DNA of 64,000 nt from Acidobacteriota bacterium (GCA_038040445.1 JBBPIG010000002.1:124001-188000), one strand, 5' to 3'; shown: positions 8,268-17,335, numbered from the stretch's first letter. Translations and numbers: made by a program. The notes: generated from the letters alone by a model not told the origin.

Positions 8268-10634
8268 CTACAGAAGCGCGGTCCTCAACGCCTGTTGCAC
8301 CGAATCGACAAACACGAAGGTGATTTCCTTCTGCAACTCTTTAGGGACCTCTTCGAGGTCGCGGCGGTTTTGTTGAGGCAACACGATCGTGTTCACGCGA
8401 GCGCGGCGCGCGGCCAGGACCTTTTCCTTCACGCCTCCAACAGGCAGCACATTTCCGCGCAGGGTGATCTCGCCGGTCATCGCCACTGAGCGCTTCACCG
8501 CTTTGCCCGATAGCGCCGAAACCATGGCTGCGGCGAGTGTTACTCCCGCGGAGGGTCCGTCTTTCGGGATCGCGCCTTCGGGAACGTGCACGTGGATGTC
8601 GAACTTACCGAACTTCTCGGGATCGATGTTCAGCTCTTCGGCGTGCGCCTTTGCCCACGACAGGGCGGCTTGTGCCGATTCTTTCATCACGTCACCCAGT
8701 TGACCAGTGAGCACCAGCAATCCCTTGCCGGCCGTAAGGAGCGCTTCGATAAACAGCACGTCGCCGCCGGCCGGAGTCCAGGCGAGCCCGGTCGCTACAC
8801 CGATTTGATCCTTCTTGAGCACTTCGTCCGGATAAACGTGAGGAATGCCGAGGAACTCGTGAAGATTCTTTACGGTCACGCGAACGAGCGCGTCGCTTCC
8901 TTCGGCGACTCGGCGCGCAACTTTGCGGCTGATGCCGGCGATCTCGCGTTCGAACTGCCGCAAGCCGGCTTCGTGCGTGTACTGGAGAATGATTCCCTTC
9001 AGCGCCGAGCGGCTGATGGCCATATGTCGAAGCGTGATGCCGTGCGCTTCCATCTGCTTGGGTATGATGTGGCGGCGAGCGATCTCGACTTTTTCCTCTT
9101 CGGTGTACCCCGCCAGGCGGATGACCTCCATCCTGTCTCTCAGCGCGGGGTGCACGGTGTCCAGCATGTTTGCGGTCGTCATGAACATAACGTTCGAGAG
9201 ATCGAACGGCACGCCTAGATAATTGTCGCGGAAAGAAAAATTCTGTTCGGGGTCGAGCACTTCGAGGAGCGCCGACGATGGATCGCCTCTGAAGTCGGCG
9301 CCAACTTTGTCGATCTCGTCGAGCATTATCAGTGGATTGTTTGTTCCCGCCTGCTGAATGGATTGAACGATGCGGCCGGGCATCGCTCCAATGTAAGTCC
9401 GCCGATGGCCGCGAATCTCAGCCTCGTCGTGCAAGCCGCCCAGGCTCAGCCGCTGAAACTTGCGGTTGAGAGCGCGCGCGATCGAGCGGCCCAGGCTGGT
9501 CTTCCCGACGCCCGGCGGTCCGACCAGACAGAGTATCTGGCCTTTCAGTTTCTCTTTCAGCTTCCGTACGGCGAGCGTTTCAATGATTCGCTCTTTGACC
9601 TTATCGAGCCCGTAGTGGTCTTCGTCGAGAATCGTCTGAGCTCGTTTGAGGTCCAGGTTTTCTTCGGAAGCCTTGGACCAGGGCAGCGCAACCATCACGT
9701 CGAGGTAGTTGCGAAGAGTCGCCGCTTCGGCGGCGTCGGGATGCATGCGCTCGAGCTTCTTGATCTGCCGGTCGACTTCTTCCTCGACGGCTTCGGGCAG
9801 CTTGGCCTGAAGCATCTTCTCGCGATACTGAGTTATCTCTTCGCCCAGTTCGTTGCCTTCACCCAACTCGGTCTGAATCGCCTTGAGTTGCTGCCGCAGA
9901 TAGAACTCACGCTGGCTGCGATCGATCTCGCCCTTAGCTTGAGTGTTGATCTCCTGCTGAACCATGAGCACGTTGATCTCTCTGGCAAGCAGCTCGTTGA
10001 CGCGGTGAAGGCGCTCGGAAGGATTGAGCTTCTCCAGCACGCTTTGAGCGTCGACGACTTTGAGCTCGAGGTTTGAAGCGGCGACGTCGGCGAGACGGCC
10101 GGGGTCTTCGAGATTGGCGACGATGGCCATGACCTCGCCGGAAATGTTTTTGCCAAGAGTGATCGCGCGCTCGAGCGAGGCTCGCACGTTGCGTATGAGG
10201 GCCTCCAGCTCGAGCTCATCGGCGTCGGGCTCGGTGTCGGCGAGCGGCAGGATATGAGCGAGCAGGTGAGGAAGGTTCTCGTCGATGCGCGTGACGCTGG
10301 CGCGCGCGAGCCCCTGGACAAGGATCCGTATGCGGCCATCGGGCATCTTGAGCATCCGCATGATCGACGCGGCAGTCCCATAATTGTAGAGATCGGGACC
10401 CGAAGGTTCCTCTTTCTCGAGGTCGCGCTGGGCCACGAGCATGATCATTCGATTCTCGGCCAGCGCTTGCTCGACAGCTCGAATCGAACGTTCGCGCTGC
10501 ACGAACAGGGGAACGATCATGTAAGGAAAGATGACGATGTCGCGAAGCGGCAAGACGGGAAGCGAATCCGGCAGCTTTAACTGCTCATCGCTTCGCTCGA
10601 TTTGAATCTCTTCTGGTTCGATTAGTGATGACAT
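8268..10634 (-). CDS. lon: ATP-dependent protease Lon
   Basis: Lon is a cytosolic AAA+ serine protease that degrades damaged and regulatory proteins, including many antitoxins. The 788-residue protein has the LAN substrate-binding domain ([21 protein letters not shown]), Walker [12 protein letters not shown], Walker [11 protein letters not shown], and the Ser-Lys catalytic dyad in [13 protein letters not shown] and [16 protein letters not shown]. Length and domain order are normal. It lies just downstream of the orphan DUF433 gene and next to the toxin-antitoxin patch. Confidence 0.98.
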   Translation of the reverse strand: MSSLIEPEEIQIERSDEQLKLPDSLPVLPLRDIVIFPYMIVPLFVQRERSIRAVEQALAENRMIMLVAQRDLEKEEPSGPDLYNYGTAASIMRMLKMPDGRIRILVQGLARASVTRIDENLPHLLAHILPLADTEPDADELELEALIRNVRASLERAITLGKNISGEVMAIVANLEDPGRLADVAASNLELKVVDAQSVLEKLNPSERLHRVNELLAREINVLMVQQEINTQAKGEIDRSQREFYLRQQLKAIQTELGEGNELGEEITQYREKMLQAKLPEAVEEEVDRQIKKLERMHPDAAEAATLRNYLDVMVALPWSKASEENLDLKRAQTILDEDHYGLDKVKERIIETLAVRKLKEKLKGQILCLVGPPGVGKTSLGRSIARALNRKFQRLSLGGLHDEAEIRGHRRTYIGAMPGRIVQSIQQAGTNNPLIMLDEIDKVGADFRGDPSSALLEVLDPEQNFSFRDNYLGVPFDLSNVMFMTTANMLDTVHPALRDRMEVIRLAGYTEEEKVEIARRHIIPKQMEAHGITLRHMAISRSALKGIILQYTHEAGLRQFEREIAGISRKVARRVAEGSDALVRVTVKNLHEFLGIPHVYPDEVLKKDQIGVATGLAWTPAGGDVLFIEALLTAGKGLLVLTGQLGDVMKESAQAALSWAKAHAEELNIDPEKFGKFDIHVHVPEGAIPKDGPSAGVTLAAAMVSALSGKAVKRSVAMTGEITLRGNVLPVGGVKEKVLAARRARVNTIVLPQQNRRDLEEVPKELQKEITFVFVDSVQQALRTALL

Positions 10635-10661
10635 AAGTTGAGGGACAATTCTCTTCCTTTT

Positions 10662-10961
10662 CTATGAATAGCTCTCTTCATAATCGTAGAGTGACGCAAG
10701 CTTAACTGCTTCATGCACGGCCGCGACGGGAATGCGATAGTTGCGTGCGATCTGCTTCGGACTGTCTCCGCGTTCCAGGAAGCCGATGATGTGCAGGGCA
10801 TCGAGCCGGTGATACTTGATCGTCGGCCGCCCGCCGCAAACGCCAGGGGCGGCTACGATGTACTTGCCGAGAGGATAATACTCGTACGGCTCGCCGCCAC
10901 GAATCTCACACACTAGCTTCAGCTTAGTTCCTTTTGGTTCTTTGGGAACTCTCGCAGCCAT
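10662..10961 (-). CDS. DUF433-domain protein (VapB-like antitoxin type)
   Basis: The protein has about 99 residues. The DUF433 core is clear: YIVAAPGVCGGRPTIKYHRL, GFLERGDSPKQIARNYRIP and VAAVHEAVKLASLYDYE, a short winged-helix-like fold used by antitoxins paired with PIN-like (DUF5615) toxins. I chose the ATG at 10961 because GAGG lies 11 bases upstream; an ATG at 10970 is almost on top of that site. No partner toxin is next to it: lon follows downstream and about 220 bases of non-coding sequence lie upstream. It may be an orphan antitoxin or a stand-alone regulator. Confidence 0.8.
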   Translation of the reverse strand: MAARVPKEPKGTKLKLVCEIRGGEPYEYYPLGKYIVAAPGVCGGRPTIKYHRLDALHIIGFLERGDSPKQIARNYRIPVAAVHEAVKLASLYDYEESYS

Positions 10962-11180
10962 GGTCTTCATCACCTCGACGCGAATTCTAGCACAGGCCGG
11001 CCCCATCAAATTCCAAGCTTCTCACGGGCTTTGTCAAAGCTGATGGTCATACTCACGCGTTGGGTTCTGCGGCCGGCACTCCCTTCAACGTTTCGATGAG
11101 TCTCCTCTGCTGCGGGCTTTGCGCGGATTGCGATGTAGCTCTTACATGAGCTGACGAGATCGTTTGGCATACGCCTTTGT

Positions 11181-11417
11181 TTAGAGCCTGTCGTGTTCAG
11201 CAGGTTCGACATCGGGGACTTGAGCCAACACTTTTAGAGCCTCATCCCAACTGCCGCGACGGGCGCGTTCCGCTATGTAGTCTTTCGTGAGCCAAGCGGA
11301 TACTTGTGCCGCTAACGCGATTGCCACGAGATGGTCAACGGTTATGCTTTCACGTTCGGCGAGCGACTTGACCTGGTTGTAGAGCGACTCGGGGATCTGT
11401 GTTTCTATGGTTGTCAT
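11181..11417 (-). CDS. Putative antitoxin of a PIN toxin pair
   Basis: The 78-residue protein begins MTTIETQIPESLYNQVKSLA, a ribbon-helix-helix-like start, then has SITVDHLVAIALAAQVSAWL and the tail WDEALKVLAQVPDVEPAEHD. Such proteins bind operator DNA with the N-terminal part and block the toxin with the C-terminal part. Its start overlaps the end of the PIN gene by four bases, so the toxin comes first in the transcript. The toxin-first order is less common but known in other families. Function is inferred from size, motif and neighbour. Confidence 0.75.
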   Translation of the reverse strand: MTTIETQIPESLYNQVKSLAERESITVDHLVAIALAAQVSAWLTKDYIAERARRGSWDEALKVLAQVPDVEPAEHDRL

Positions 11418-11860
11418 GCAAGTTCTCCCATCCGTTGCAAAAACTCTTTCGGCGTAACTAACGCGATGCCAAACTGCGTCGCCGGTAGCAAATCGCTCGT
11501 GTTGTATGTAACGATGAAATCTGCTTGGGCTCGAACTGCAAGCTCTAACAAGAAATCATCATCAGGGTCCCGTGCCAACGGACGCCACAGATAGAAAATA
11601 TCATGTTGATTGGAAATAGCACAGAGACCGTCTAGAAACACATCTATGGTCTCATTGCTGAATCCGGTAACGAGGCCGGGGCGTTTCAGCACCTCTTCAT
11701 ACTCCAGGACAAGCGGTGTGGAAAGATTAACTTGCCAGCGTGTGTCTTTGAGCAAAGTGACGAGCTTGTGAGACGCGCCGCGCCGCGAGCGGAATGCGGT
11801 AACCAGCACGTTTGTATCCAAGACGATTTGATAGGGTCTAACAGATTGATCGTTTGACAT
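11414..11860 (-). CDS. PIN-domain toxin-like ribonuclease (PIN_3/COG1569 type)
   Basis: The 148-residue protein has the conserved acidic residues of a PIN nuclease: VLDTNVLVTAF (first Asp), STPLVLEYEEVLKRPG (Glu), DPDDDFLLELAVRAQADFIV (Asp cluster) and VTYNTSDLL. These would hold Mg2+ or Mn2+ for RNA cleavage. It is coupled to the putative antitoxin that follows. The family is widely labelled as a putative toxin component, although few members have proven toxicity. Confidence 0.88.
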   Translation of the reverse strand: MSNDQSVRPYQIVLDTNVLVTAFRSRRGASHKLVTLLKDTRWQVNLSTPLVLEYEEVLKRPGLVTGFSNETIDVFLDGLCAISNQHDIFYLWRPLARDPDDDFLLELAVRAQADFIVTYNTSDLLPATQFGIALVTPKEFLQRMGELA

Positions 11861-11871
11861 AGCAGGAAGTC

Positions 11872-11947
11872 AATGTCCGCGATAAGACTCCTAATACCAG
11901 TTCCTTGTCATACATAGAGTACGTCCCTGTCTATCCCCGCGGACATT
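11872..11947. repeat. 76-bp segment bounded by 10-bp perfect inverted repeats
   Basis: AATGTCCGCG at 11872-11881 is matched exactly in inverted form at 11938-11947. The right end lies in the last codons of the truncated HEPN gene, whose frame stops 17 bases into the segment. Size and structure fit a miniature inverted-repeat element or the remains of one, but I see no clear target duplication. It could also be a long-loop hairpin ahead of the PIN gene. Confidence 0.5.
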
Positions 11948-12116
11948 CAATGCTTCGCGACGCAAGCAAGGCCTTAAGCAGCTTCTCAGCGGTCTGTTGG
12001 ACGTGAAAGGCGACGGCGTCCAAAGGCCCGTCATGCTCGATGCCGATCTCAGCCATACGCCGATCGCTTTCGGCCTTGCTCATCAGAGCCCGCGCCAGGT
12101 CAAGCTCGTTTTTCAT
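11931..12116 (-). pseudogene. Truncated HEPN-domain protein
   Basis: Only 61 codons remain. The start KNELDLARALMSKAESD and the block AVAFHVQQTAEKLLKALLA are typical of the first two helices of HEPN proteins, which are usually about 120-140 residues. Reading then passes into RSIECPRG and a stop, so the conserved C-terminal RNase motif (R-x4-6-H) is missing. The break falls inside the 76-bp inverted-repeat segment, and no remainder of the gene is visible on its far side. It overlaps the intact MNT gene by 17 bases, as expected of a former HEPN/MNT pair. Confidence 0.75.
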
Positions 12117-12432
12117 AGAGCACTCTTCCTTCGCGCAAGGCACGTGTAGCGATGTAGTTTTGGACGCCCGCCCAGTCTCTAATCTCGCTAGGAGTTCGCC
12201 AGAGAATGTCTTTGGGAACACCGATTCCGGTTAGTGCGCGGTAGGCGGGAATCAGCCGTCGGTGTGGGGGATCATCGGAGTCCTTAACAACCAGCAGATC
12301 GATGTCACTATCGCCTCGCTCGCCGCCCCGCGCTCGACTGCCGAAGAGAACTATTCGGTCCGGGTCGATCGCCTTGACCAGCCGGTCGACGATCTCGCGA
12401 AGCAAGTTCTCGTCTACAATGACTTGTTTCAC
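12100..12432 (-). CDS. MNT-domain nucleotidyltransferase (HEPN/MNT antitoxin type)
   Basis: The 110-residue minimal nucleotidyltransferase has the Pol-beta signature RIVLFGSRARGGERGDSDID: the GS motif followed by D-x-D, which coordinates the metal. In HEPN/MNT systems this protein neutralises the HEPN ribonuclease by AMPylating it. The partner gene downstream is broken, so the antitoxin is left without an active toxin here. All catalytic residues appear intact. Confidence 0.88.
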   Translation of the reverse strand: MKQVIVDENLLREIVDRLVKAIDPDRIVLFGSRARGGERGDSDIDLLVVKDSDDPPHRRLIPAYRALTGIGVPKDILWRTPSEIRDWAGVQNYIATRALREGRVLYEKRA

Positions 12433-12502
12433 AATTCGATCTGCCTTATCAGTTGACGCTGCTCTTCAAGCGATAACCTCTTTAGTCGGCCCACCGCATA
12501 GC

Positions 12503-13030
12503 TCACCGATGACGGCCCCGTCCCAAGCCTCGCGAATTGCCCAGCAGAGTCGCGCGGTCGTCATTGCGTGCAGTCCCTGGTTCGAGGTTGCCTGCTCTGC
12601 GCCGACCTGCGCGCGCGCGCTCGCGGGAGCAGAACGCCTTGGCTGCAAGTCGGCCCAAGACCGTCTCGCTTTCAATCTGTGTTCTAAGCCAGACACCTAG
12701 CTTCAGAATCCACTGAAGCTCTTCTGGGCCGTAAAACCAGCGATAGTTGTTGCAGATTGGATGAGCAGGGAGGTAGTTGTCCGCTGCATGCTGGCCACCG
12801 AGCGAATGTGAAAAGACATGATCAGCCTCCCATGCCCCCTCGATGAGGCCCCCGCAGATATGGCACCGACCTGCAGTCTTCCCGAACACCTCATCTCGTT
12901 CGTTGCGAGAGAGGGGCTTCCTGATCACTTGGCAGCGAAGTTCCAGCTTTCGGTCGCGCCGCAGGCTTCTCAGTGAGCGCAATCGTGCAACGAAGTCTGC
13001 GGTGGATTCAAATATGTCTGACGCACTCAT
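12503..13030 (-). CDS. HNH endonuclease-like protein with abnormal C-terminus
   Basis: Residues about 35-105 form an HNH/beta-beta-alpha metal nuclease unit: LSRNERDEVFGKTAGRCHIC, then EADHVFSHSLGGQHAADNYL and AHPICNNYRWFYGPEE. The cysteine pairs would bind zinc and the Asp-His of EADHV is the active site. After about residue 135 the sequence turns into an Arg/Gly-rich stretch (RERARAGRRRAGNLEPGTAR) unlike the rest, suggesting a lost stop codon or a frameshift. The protein could act in defence, mobile elements or repair. It is 18 bases from nrdR on the same strand but has no obvious link to it. Confidence 0.8.
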   Translation of the reverse strand: MSASDIFESTADFVARLRSLRSLRRDRKLELRCQVIRKPLSRNERDEVFGKTAGRCHICGGLIEGAWEADHVFSHSLGGQHAADNYLPAHPICNNYRWFYGPEELQWILKLGVWLRTQIESETVLGRLAAKAFCSRERARAGRRRAGNLEPGTARNDDRATLLGNSRGLGRGRHR

Positions 13031-13048
13031 GCTGTTTTCACCGGGCCA

Positions 13049-13513
13049 CTACTTGACCCGGCCGGTGCGCACCAGCGAGCGAAGCTCGCTCATGAATTCG
13101 GACACATCCTTAAAATCGAGATAGACCGATGCGAAGCGGACGTAAGCTACCTTGTCCAGCTCTTTGAGCCGCCGCATTATCAACTCGCCTATTCTTTCAG
13201 TCGAGCGCTCGCGTTCGCGTGACTCCTGGACGTACTTCTCGACTTGATTCACCAGGGCTTCGATCTTTGCGGTTGGAATCGGCCTTTTCTCACAAGCCTT
13301 CATGACTCCCGAGAGCACCTTCTCACGTGAGAACGGCGCGCGAGTGCCGTCCTTCTTCACGACCATGTACGGTATCTCGTCGATACGCTCGTAACTGGTA
13401 AAGCGGCGCTCACATTTCAAACACTCACGGCGCCGGCGTATCACGTCGCCTTCGCGGCTCTCGCGCGAATCGACTACCCTGTCCTCCACATGCAAACAAA
13501 ACGGACACTTCAT
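13049..13513 (-). CDS. nrdR: Transcriptional repressor NrdR
   Basis: NrdR senses ATP/dATP and represses ribonucleotide reductase genes. The 154-residue protein has the zinc ribbon (MKCPFC, then [18 protein letters not shown]) followed by an ATP-cone domain ([20 protein letters not shown] through about residue 140). Length and motifs are fully standard. No ribonucleotide reductase gene is in the window, so its targets lie elsewhere. Confidence 0.97.
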   Translation of the reverse strand: MKCPFCLHVEDRVVDSRESREGDVIRRRRECLKCERRFTSYERIDEIPYMVVKKDGTRAPFSREKVLSGVMKACEKRPIPTAKIEALVNQVEKYVQESRERERSTERIGELIMRRLKELDKVAYVRFASVYLDFKDVSEFMSELRSLVRTGRVK

Positions 13514-13539
13514 AGAAATCTCTCTTTATGCATGGATTA

Positions 13540-14634
13540 TCATCCGCGTGCAGCCATCGCTCCTTCATTCTCCTGCGTGTGCGTGACTGCTGCGTCGGCC
13601 CTTTGTTCGCCATTCTTCTGTTCGCCGATGTGTCTCAACCGGTCAAGCGACAGACCTTCCTTCGCGAGATAGTACAAGCCGAATACCATCGCCGGAGCAA
13701 ATATCACAACGTGCAGGACTATAGCTATCGAAGCCGCCTTGTTCGGTTGGACTCCGAGAAACGCAAGCGCCGCGGCGGTCGCCGTGTGAAATGGTCCAGT
13801 CGCGCCCCCAGGTGTCGGCACAACCGAGCCCAGCATCGAAAGACCCATCACAAACACCGCGCCGGTAAAAGGAACCTCGGCGTACGAAATCCCAAAGGCC
13901 CGCACGACTAACAAGTGCGCAAGCGCTACCATCAGCCAGAGCAAAACCGTGTATGACACAGTGACCGTCAGCCCGCGCGCATCGTGGAGCACCGCAAGCC
14001 CCTCCGAGATATGTCTCAGCAGGCTCATGGCGGCCGCGTGCGCGCTTTGCGGCAGCCAGCCAAGCTTCCTTTCAAGATACGTGAGCGCGCCGTTGCGTCC
14101 TCGTCTGAAAGCAGACAGACCGTATATGCCGGCTGCGGCGATGAGCAGCAACAGCACGCCGGTTAGCTTGATCCAGCCGAACATCCGCATTGCATCAGCA
14201 TCTCGCGCGATATACTCGAAGAAGACCAGATTCACCGCGAAGAAAACAACGACCATCACCATGTCGAACACGCGCTCGATCATTACTGTGGCGTAACTGG
14301 CCGAAGGATGCACGGGCTCTTTAACTGAAAGCGCCGCCGGTCTGACTATCATCTCGGCGGCGCGGCCTACAAGAAAGAGAGCGGTGAAGCCGATCATCGT
14401 GGCCTGAAACAAGGCACGGAGGGAAGGACGGGCCATCGGCTCGAGCAGCGCACGCCACCTGAGCACTCGCACGAAGTAGGTACCAACGAGTAGCGCGAGG
14501 GCCAAGCCAAGCTGGCTCCAATTTGCCTCGCGCACCTCATTCCGGACTTCAAGCCAGTTGAGCTTGTGAACGAACCAATAGACGAACAGCGCGCCCACCA
14601 GTAAGCCTAAGATCGTTTTGACTCTTCCACTCAA
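13540..14634 (-). CDS. Lysylphosphatidylglycerol synthase-like transmembrane (flippase-like) protein
   Basis: The 364-residue polytopic inner-membrane protein is of the UPF0104/COG0392 type. It has about eight hydrophobic segments, starting with TILGLLVGALFVYWFVHKL, and the family blocks RVLRWRALLEPMARPSLRAL, GFTALFLVGRAAEMIVRP and GSVVPTPGGATGPFH. Relatives move lipid-linked molecules or form the flippase half of MprF. The lysyl-transferase half is absent. The C-terminal end is hydrophilic. It is divergent from the ECF sigma gene. Confidence 0.85.
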   Translation of the reverse strand: MSGRVKTILGLLVGALFVYWFVHKLNWLEVRNEVREANWSQLGLALALLVGTYFVRVLRWRALLEPMARPSLRALFQATMIGFTALFLVGRAAEMIVRPAALSVKEPVHPSASYATVMIERVFDMVMVVVFFAVNLVFFEYIARDADAMRMFGWIKLTGVLLLLIAAAGIYGLSAFRRGRNGALTYLERKLGWLPQSAHAAAMSLLRHISEGLAVLHDARGLTVTVSYTVLLWLMVALAHLLVVRAFGISYAEVPFTGAVFVMGLSMLGSVVPTPGGATGPFHTATAAALAFLGVQPNKAASIAIVLHVVIFAPAMVFGLYYLAKEGLSLDRLRHIGEQKNGEQRADAAVTHTQENEGAMAARG

Positions 14635-14834
14635 AGCGCCGACGCTCCCCGTGTTATACTTTTCGCGAAATCAAGCTCGGATTTCTGACGCCCTCGACGT
14701 CTTTTATACTGAAGTGCAGCCGCTATGGACTGTGGCAAGCGGGGATTCTAGCACAAAATATGGAGGCTCCGCATGGCAATCGCGGTCCCAGGCGGAGCGG
14801 CTGCGGGCGGGCTTGAAACATTTTCCGTCACCGT

Positions 14835-14886
14835 CTCGTTTAGCGAGTTTGGAAGACTTCACCATAACATCGGGAAGCTAAACGAG
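14835..14886 (+). promoter_or_regulatory. 10-bp inverted repeat in the leader of the ECF sigma gene
   Basis: CTCGTTTAGC (14835-14844) is repeated exactly in inverted form at 14877-14886, ending 21 bases before the GTG start. It could fold as a leader stem that affects translation, or be an operator for a dimeric regulator. The loop of 32 bases is long for a simple hairpin. The rest of the 273-base gap shows no other element I can support. Confidence 0.35.
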
Positions 14887-14907
14887 TAGCTTGCGAGAAG
14901 GCGACAG

Positions 14908-15495
14908 GTGGGAGCACAACTCGCGTTGACATCGACCGATGCTGAATTGGTTCAGCGTTGTGTGGAAGGTGACCAGCAGGCGTGGTCTGAGATTGTGCGC
15001 CAATACTCGAGGCGCATATACAATCTCGCCTACCGGTTCACCTCCAGTCACAGCGCGGCGGAGGACCTGACGCAGGAGGTCTTCATCCGCGTATACCGCT
15101 CGTTGAAACAGTACGATCCGACGCTCGGGGATTTGTCGAACTGGCTGATGCGCCTGGCTCGGAATCTGGTCATCGACGACTATCGCAAACGGCAGCGAAC
15201 GCCGACCGAATCGGGCGACGACCTGGCCAACCACGAGTATCATCTCCCTTCAGCCAGCGACAGCCCACAGCGAACGCTTGAACGCCAGGAGCGAAGACTG
15301 CAGGTGCTCGCGGCGATTAACAAGCTATCTCCTGACCTGCGAGAGTGCGTCATCCTTCGAGACATCGAGGAATTGACGTATCAGGATATTGTAGATCTTC
15401 TGAAGATACCCGAGGGCACGGTGAAGAGCCGCATCAACCGGGGCCGGATTGAATTGGCCAAGGTATTGCGCCGGATGAAAGTGAACCCTGACTAA
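14908..15495 (+). CDS. ECF-subfamily RNA polymerase sigma factor (RpoE-like)
   Basis: The 195-residue protein has region 2 (NLAYRFTSSHSAAEDLTQEV with FIRVYRSLKQYDPTLG, then NWLMRLARNLVIDDYRKRQR) and region 4 (LRECVILRDIEELTYQDIVD, then PEGTVKSRINRGRIELAKVL). These bind the -10 and -35 elements respectively. GTG is the start, with GAGAAGG upstream. A zinc-finger anti-sigma factor follows after 158 bases, the standard arrangement for an envelope-stress or redox-responsive unit. Confidence 0.95.
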   Translation: MGAQLALTSTDAELVQRCVEGDQQAWSEIVRQYSRRIYNLAYRFTSSHSAAEDLTQEVFIRVYRSLKQYDPTLGDLSNWLMRLARNLVIDDYRKRQRTPTESGDDLANHEYHLPSASDSPQRTLERQERRLQVLAAINKLSPDLRECVILRDIEELTYQDIVDLLKIPEGTVKSRINRGRIELAKVLRRMKVNPD

Positions 15496-15653
15496 GACGG
15501 CCAGCGATCAGTAGCCCGAAGTCAGAGGCCAAACGATCAGCGCTCAGTGGCTGTCGTACTGCGCGAGTAAGAAATACAACGCCCTGACTGGCTGAGTCAC
15601 TCGGCCGGTGCGGGCCTGATTTTGGAGGGCGGAGTTTGCTCCGCTAGGAACAG

Positions 15654-16502
15654 ATGGATTGCAACAGATTCGAGGAACGGCTGAGCGATTACTTTGACGG
15701 CTTGCTTTCGGCCGGGGACGTGAGCCTTTTTCGAGCGCACGCGCTTCAGTGCCGCGCGTGCCGGGCACTGATGGACGATGTGAAAGCGGTCATCTCCGTT
15801 TGCAGGCAGCACGACGAACTTGAAGCGCCCGCGAGGCTCGAGACAATGCTTGCCACGATTCCCGCCGAGCACGGGCCCCTGGGCTGCGGCGGATTTGAAG
15901 AATTGATTACGGAGTTCCTTGATGGCTTCGTGCCAGCCCAGACCTACCACTGTTTTGAAGACCATGCCGAGAAGTGTGACGAGTGTTCGACGCTGCTTAC
16001 CGGTGTCGTGTATGCGGTAGCCGCTTGTCATTCAGTGCACACGTTCGAGGAAGTGGACGTTCCCGAGCCCTTGCTTGCCCGTCTGATTGCGATGATGCCT
16101 GAGCGGAGCCCGCGCCTCGGACGCCGCGTTGCCGATCGTTTAACCGCCTTTGCAGGACACCTCATCCCTCGAACAACCGAAAGCGCGCGGTGGACTTTTG
16201 CGACGGCGGCTTCGCTTGCGATGGCCACGTTCGGTCTTTTGTTGTTTGGATTCTCGGACGACGGGACGGTTGCCGGCATCTATCGCCAGGCTAACGTCAA
16301 GGTTTCCGAGCTGTATACGAAGGGCGCCGACGTCTACACCCAGACCGACGAAGTTGTCGCTCGCCTGGAACGCGTCGGGCTGGGGATTGGCGAGTTCTGG
16401 GATACGCTGGGCGGCGAGACCAAGCCCGACGGCAAAGACAGCCACGATCAAAACCCAGAACCGAATTCGAACCGGCCCGAACAGATGCGCGAGAGGAATT
16501 AG
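15654..16502 (+). CDS. Membrane anti-sigma factor with two zinc-finger (ZAS) domains
   Basis: The 282-residue protein carries two copies of the zf-HC2/ZAS fold: residues about 3-45 with HALQCRACRALMD (H29, C33, C36) and about 78-118 with DHAEKCDECSTLL (H104, C108, C111). A single membrane helix follows at about 180-200 (TFATAASLAMATFGLLLFGF), then a periplasmic domain rich in charged residues. This places the sigma-binding half in the cytoplasm. Most ZAS anti-sigma factors have one such domain, so the doubling is unusual. It is the likely partner of the ECF sigma factor upstream. Confidence 0.88.
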   Translation: MDCNRFEERLSDYFDGLLSAGDVSLFRAHALQCRACRALMDDVKAVISVCRQHDELEAPARLETMLATIPAEHGPLGCGGFEELITEFLDGFVPAQTYHCFEDHAEKCDECSTLLTGVVYAVAACHSVHTFEEVDVPEPLLARLIAMMPERSPRLGRRVADRLTAFAGHLIPRTTESARWTFATAASLAMATFGLLLFGFSDDGTVAGIYRQANVKVSELYTKGADVYTQTDEVVARLERVGLGIGEFWDTLGGETKPDGKDSHDQNPEPNSNRPEQMRERN

Positions 16503-16601
16503 GCTGCGCGATCGCAGCGATTCCTTGAACCCTGGCTGGAAGCAAAGCGTTCTAGTCGGTGGAGCTAGCCGAAAAGGACTTCATTTTAGGCAGGACTGAT
16601 T

Positions 16602-17327
16602 ATGTATTGTTCGTACCACACCGGAAGCGTTGCTCGAGTCCAGTGCTCTAGTTGTGCGCGACCACTTTGTCGCGCTTGCGATCACCGAATAAAAGGTTAC
16701 GCATATTGCCAGGACTGCATAGTGATGGGGGTCGAAGGCCTTTCACGAAACTACAGCAGCGACAGACCAAGAGGCAGGGCGCGTTTGGCGGCGTTGTTCG
16801 CTTTGCTCCCCGGCATGGGCGCCGTCTACAATCACCAGAACATAAAAGGCGTTGTCCACTTCGCGACCATAGTTGGACTCTTCCAACTCACCGCCATTCG
16901 AGTAGGCTCGGGGTTCTTTGCTCTCGCAGGACTCGCCTTCTACCTATACTCAATCGTCGACGCGTATCGCACTGCGAACTTGATCGCCTGCGGAGAAAGC
17001 GCCGCGGCCGATGAACAGCGGTTCAAGCGGTCTCTAATCAAACGCGCGCCGCTGATCGGAGTCGTGCTGATTACGGCCGGGCTGCTTCTGGTTGTTCAGA
17101 TCCTTAGGCCTTTCGCGTTCATTACATTCGTGACATTCGTGCGGCTCTTTCCCATTGCTCTGATCATATTGGGCGGCTACCTGCTGACGCGATACTTCAA
17201 GCGGTCGCGCGACGAGAGTTACGATCAGCACCCTGCGCCGCCACCGTACTCTTTGGTGCCTGGAAGATTCAATGAGCGATCATCCGAACGCAGCGGACGG
17301 CTGTCTCGTCCGGCTGGTCGAAGGTAG
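16602..17327 (+). CDS. B-box zinc-finger membrane protein
   Basis: The 241-residue protein starts with a B-box-like zinc-binding head (MYCSYHTGSVARVQCSSCAR, then PLCRACDHRIKGYAYCQDC; ligands about C3, H6, C15, C18, C23, C26, C36, C39). Four to five hydrophobic segments follow (for example GVVHFATIVGLFQLTAI and ALAGLAFYLYSIVDA), with a charged linker at about 130-150. In bacteria such proteins are common in Acidobacteriota and related phyla and have no known role. It stands between the sigma/anti-sigma pair and the DUF4097 gene on the same strand, nine bases from the latter. Confidence 0.8.
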   Translation: MYCSYHTGSVARVQCSSCARPLCRACDHRIKGYAYCQDCIVMGVEGLSRNYSSDRPRGRARLAALFALLPGMGAVYNHQNIKGVVHFATIVGLFQLTAIRVGSGFFALAGLAFYLYSIVDAYRTANLIACGESAAADEQRFKRSLIKRAPLIGVVLITAGLLLVVQILRPFAFITFVTFVRLFPIALIILGGYLLTRYFKRSRDESYDQHPAPPPYSLVPGRFNERSSERSGRLSRPAGRR

Positions 17328-17335
17328 AACGAAAG

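Noticed and set aside
8586-9218. Long frame antisense to lon
   Set aside because: It is a shadow of the lon codon pattern, as are the antisense frames in pdxS (3921-4667), in the histidine kinase (30251-30820) and in truA.
11006-11212. 68-codon frame downstream of the PIN/antitoxin pair
   Set aside because: The residues show no recognisable pattern, no ribosome binding site is evident, and the frame overlaps the antitoxin gene. It appears to be chance.
12560-12610. tRNA T-arm-like sequence GGTTCGAGG
   Set aside because: No acceptor stem, D-arm or anticodon arm could be built around it.
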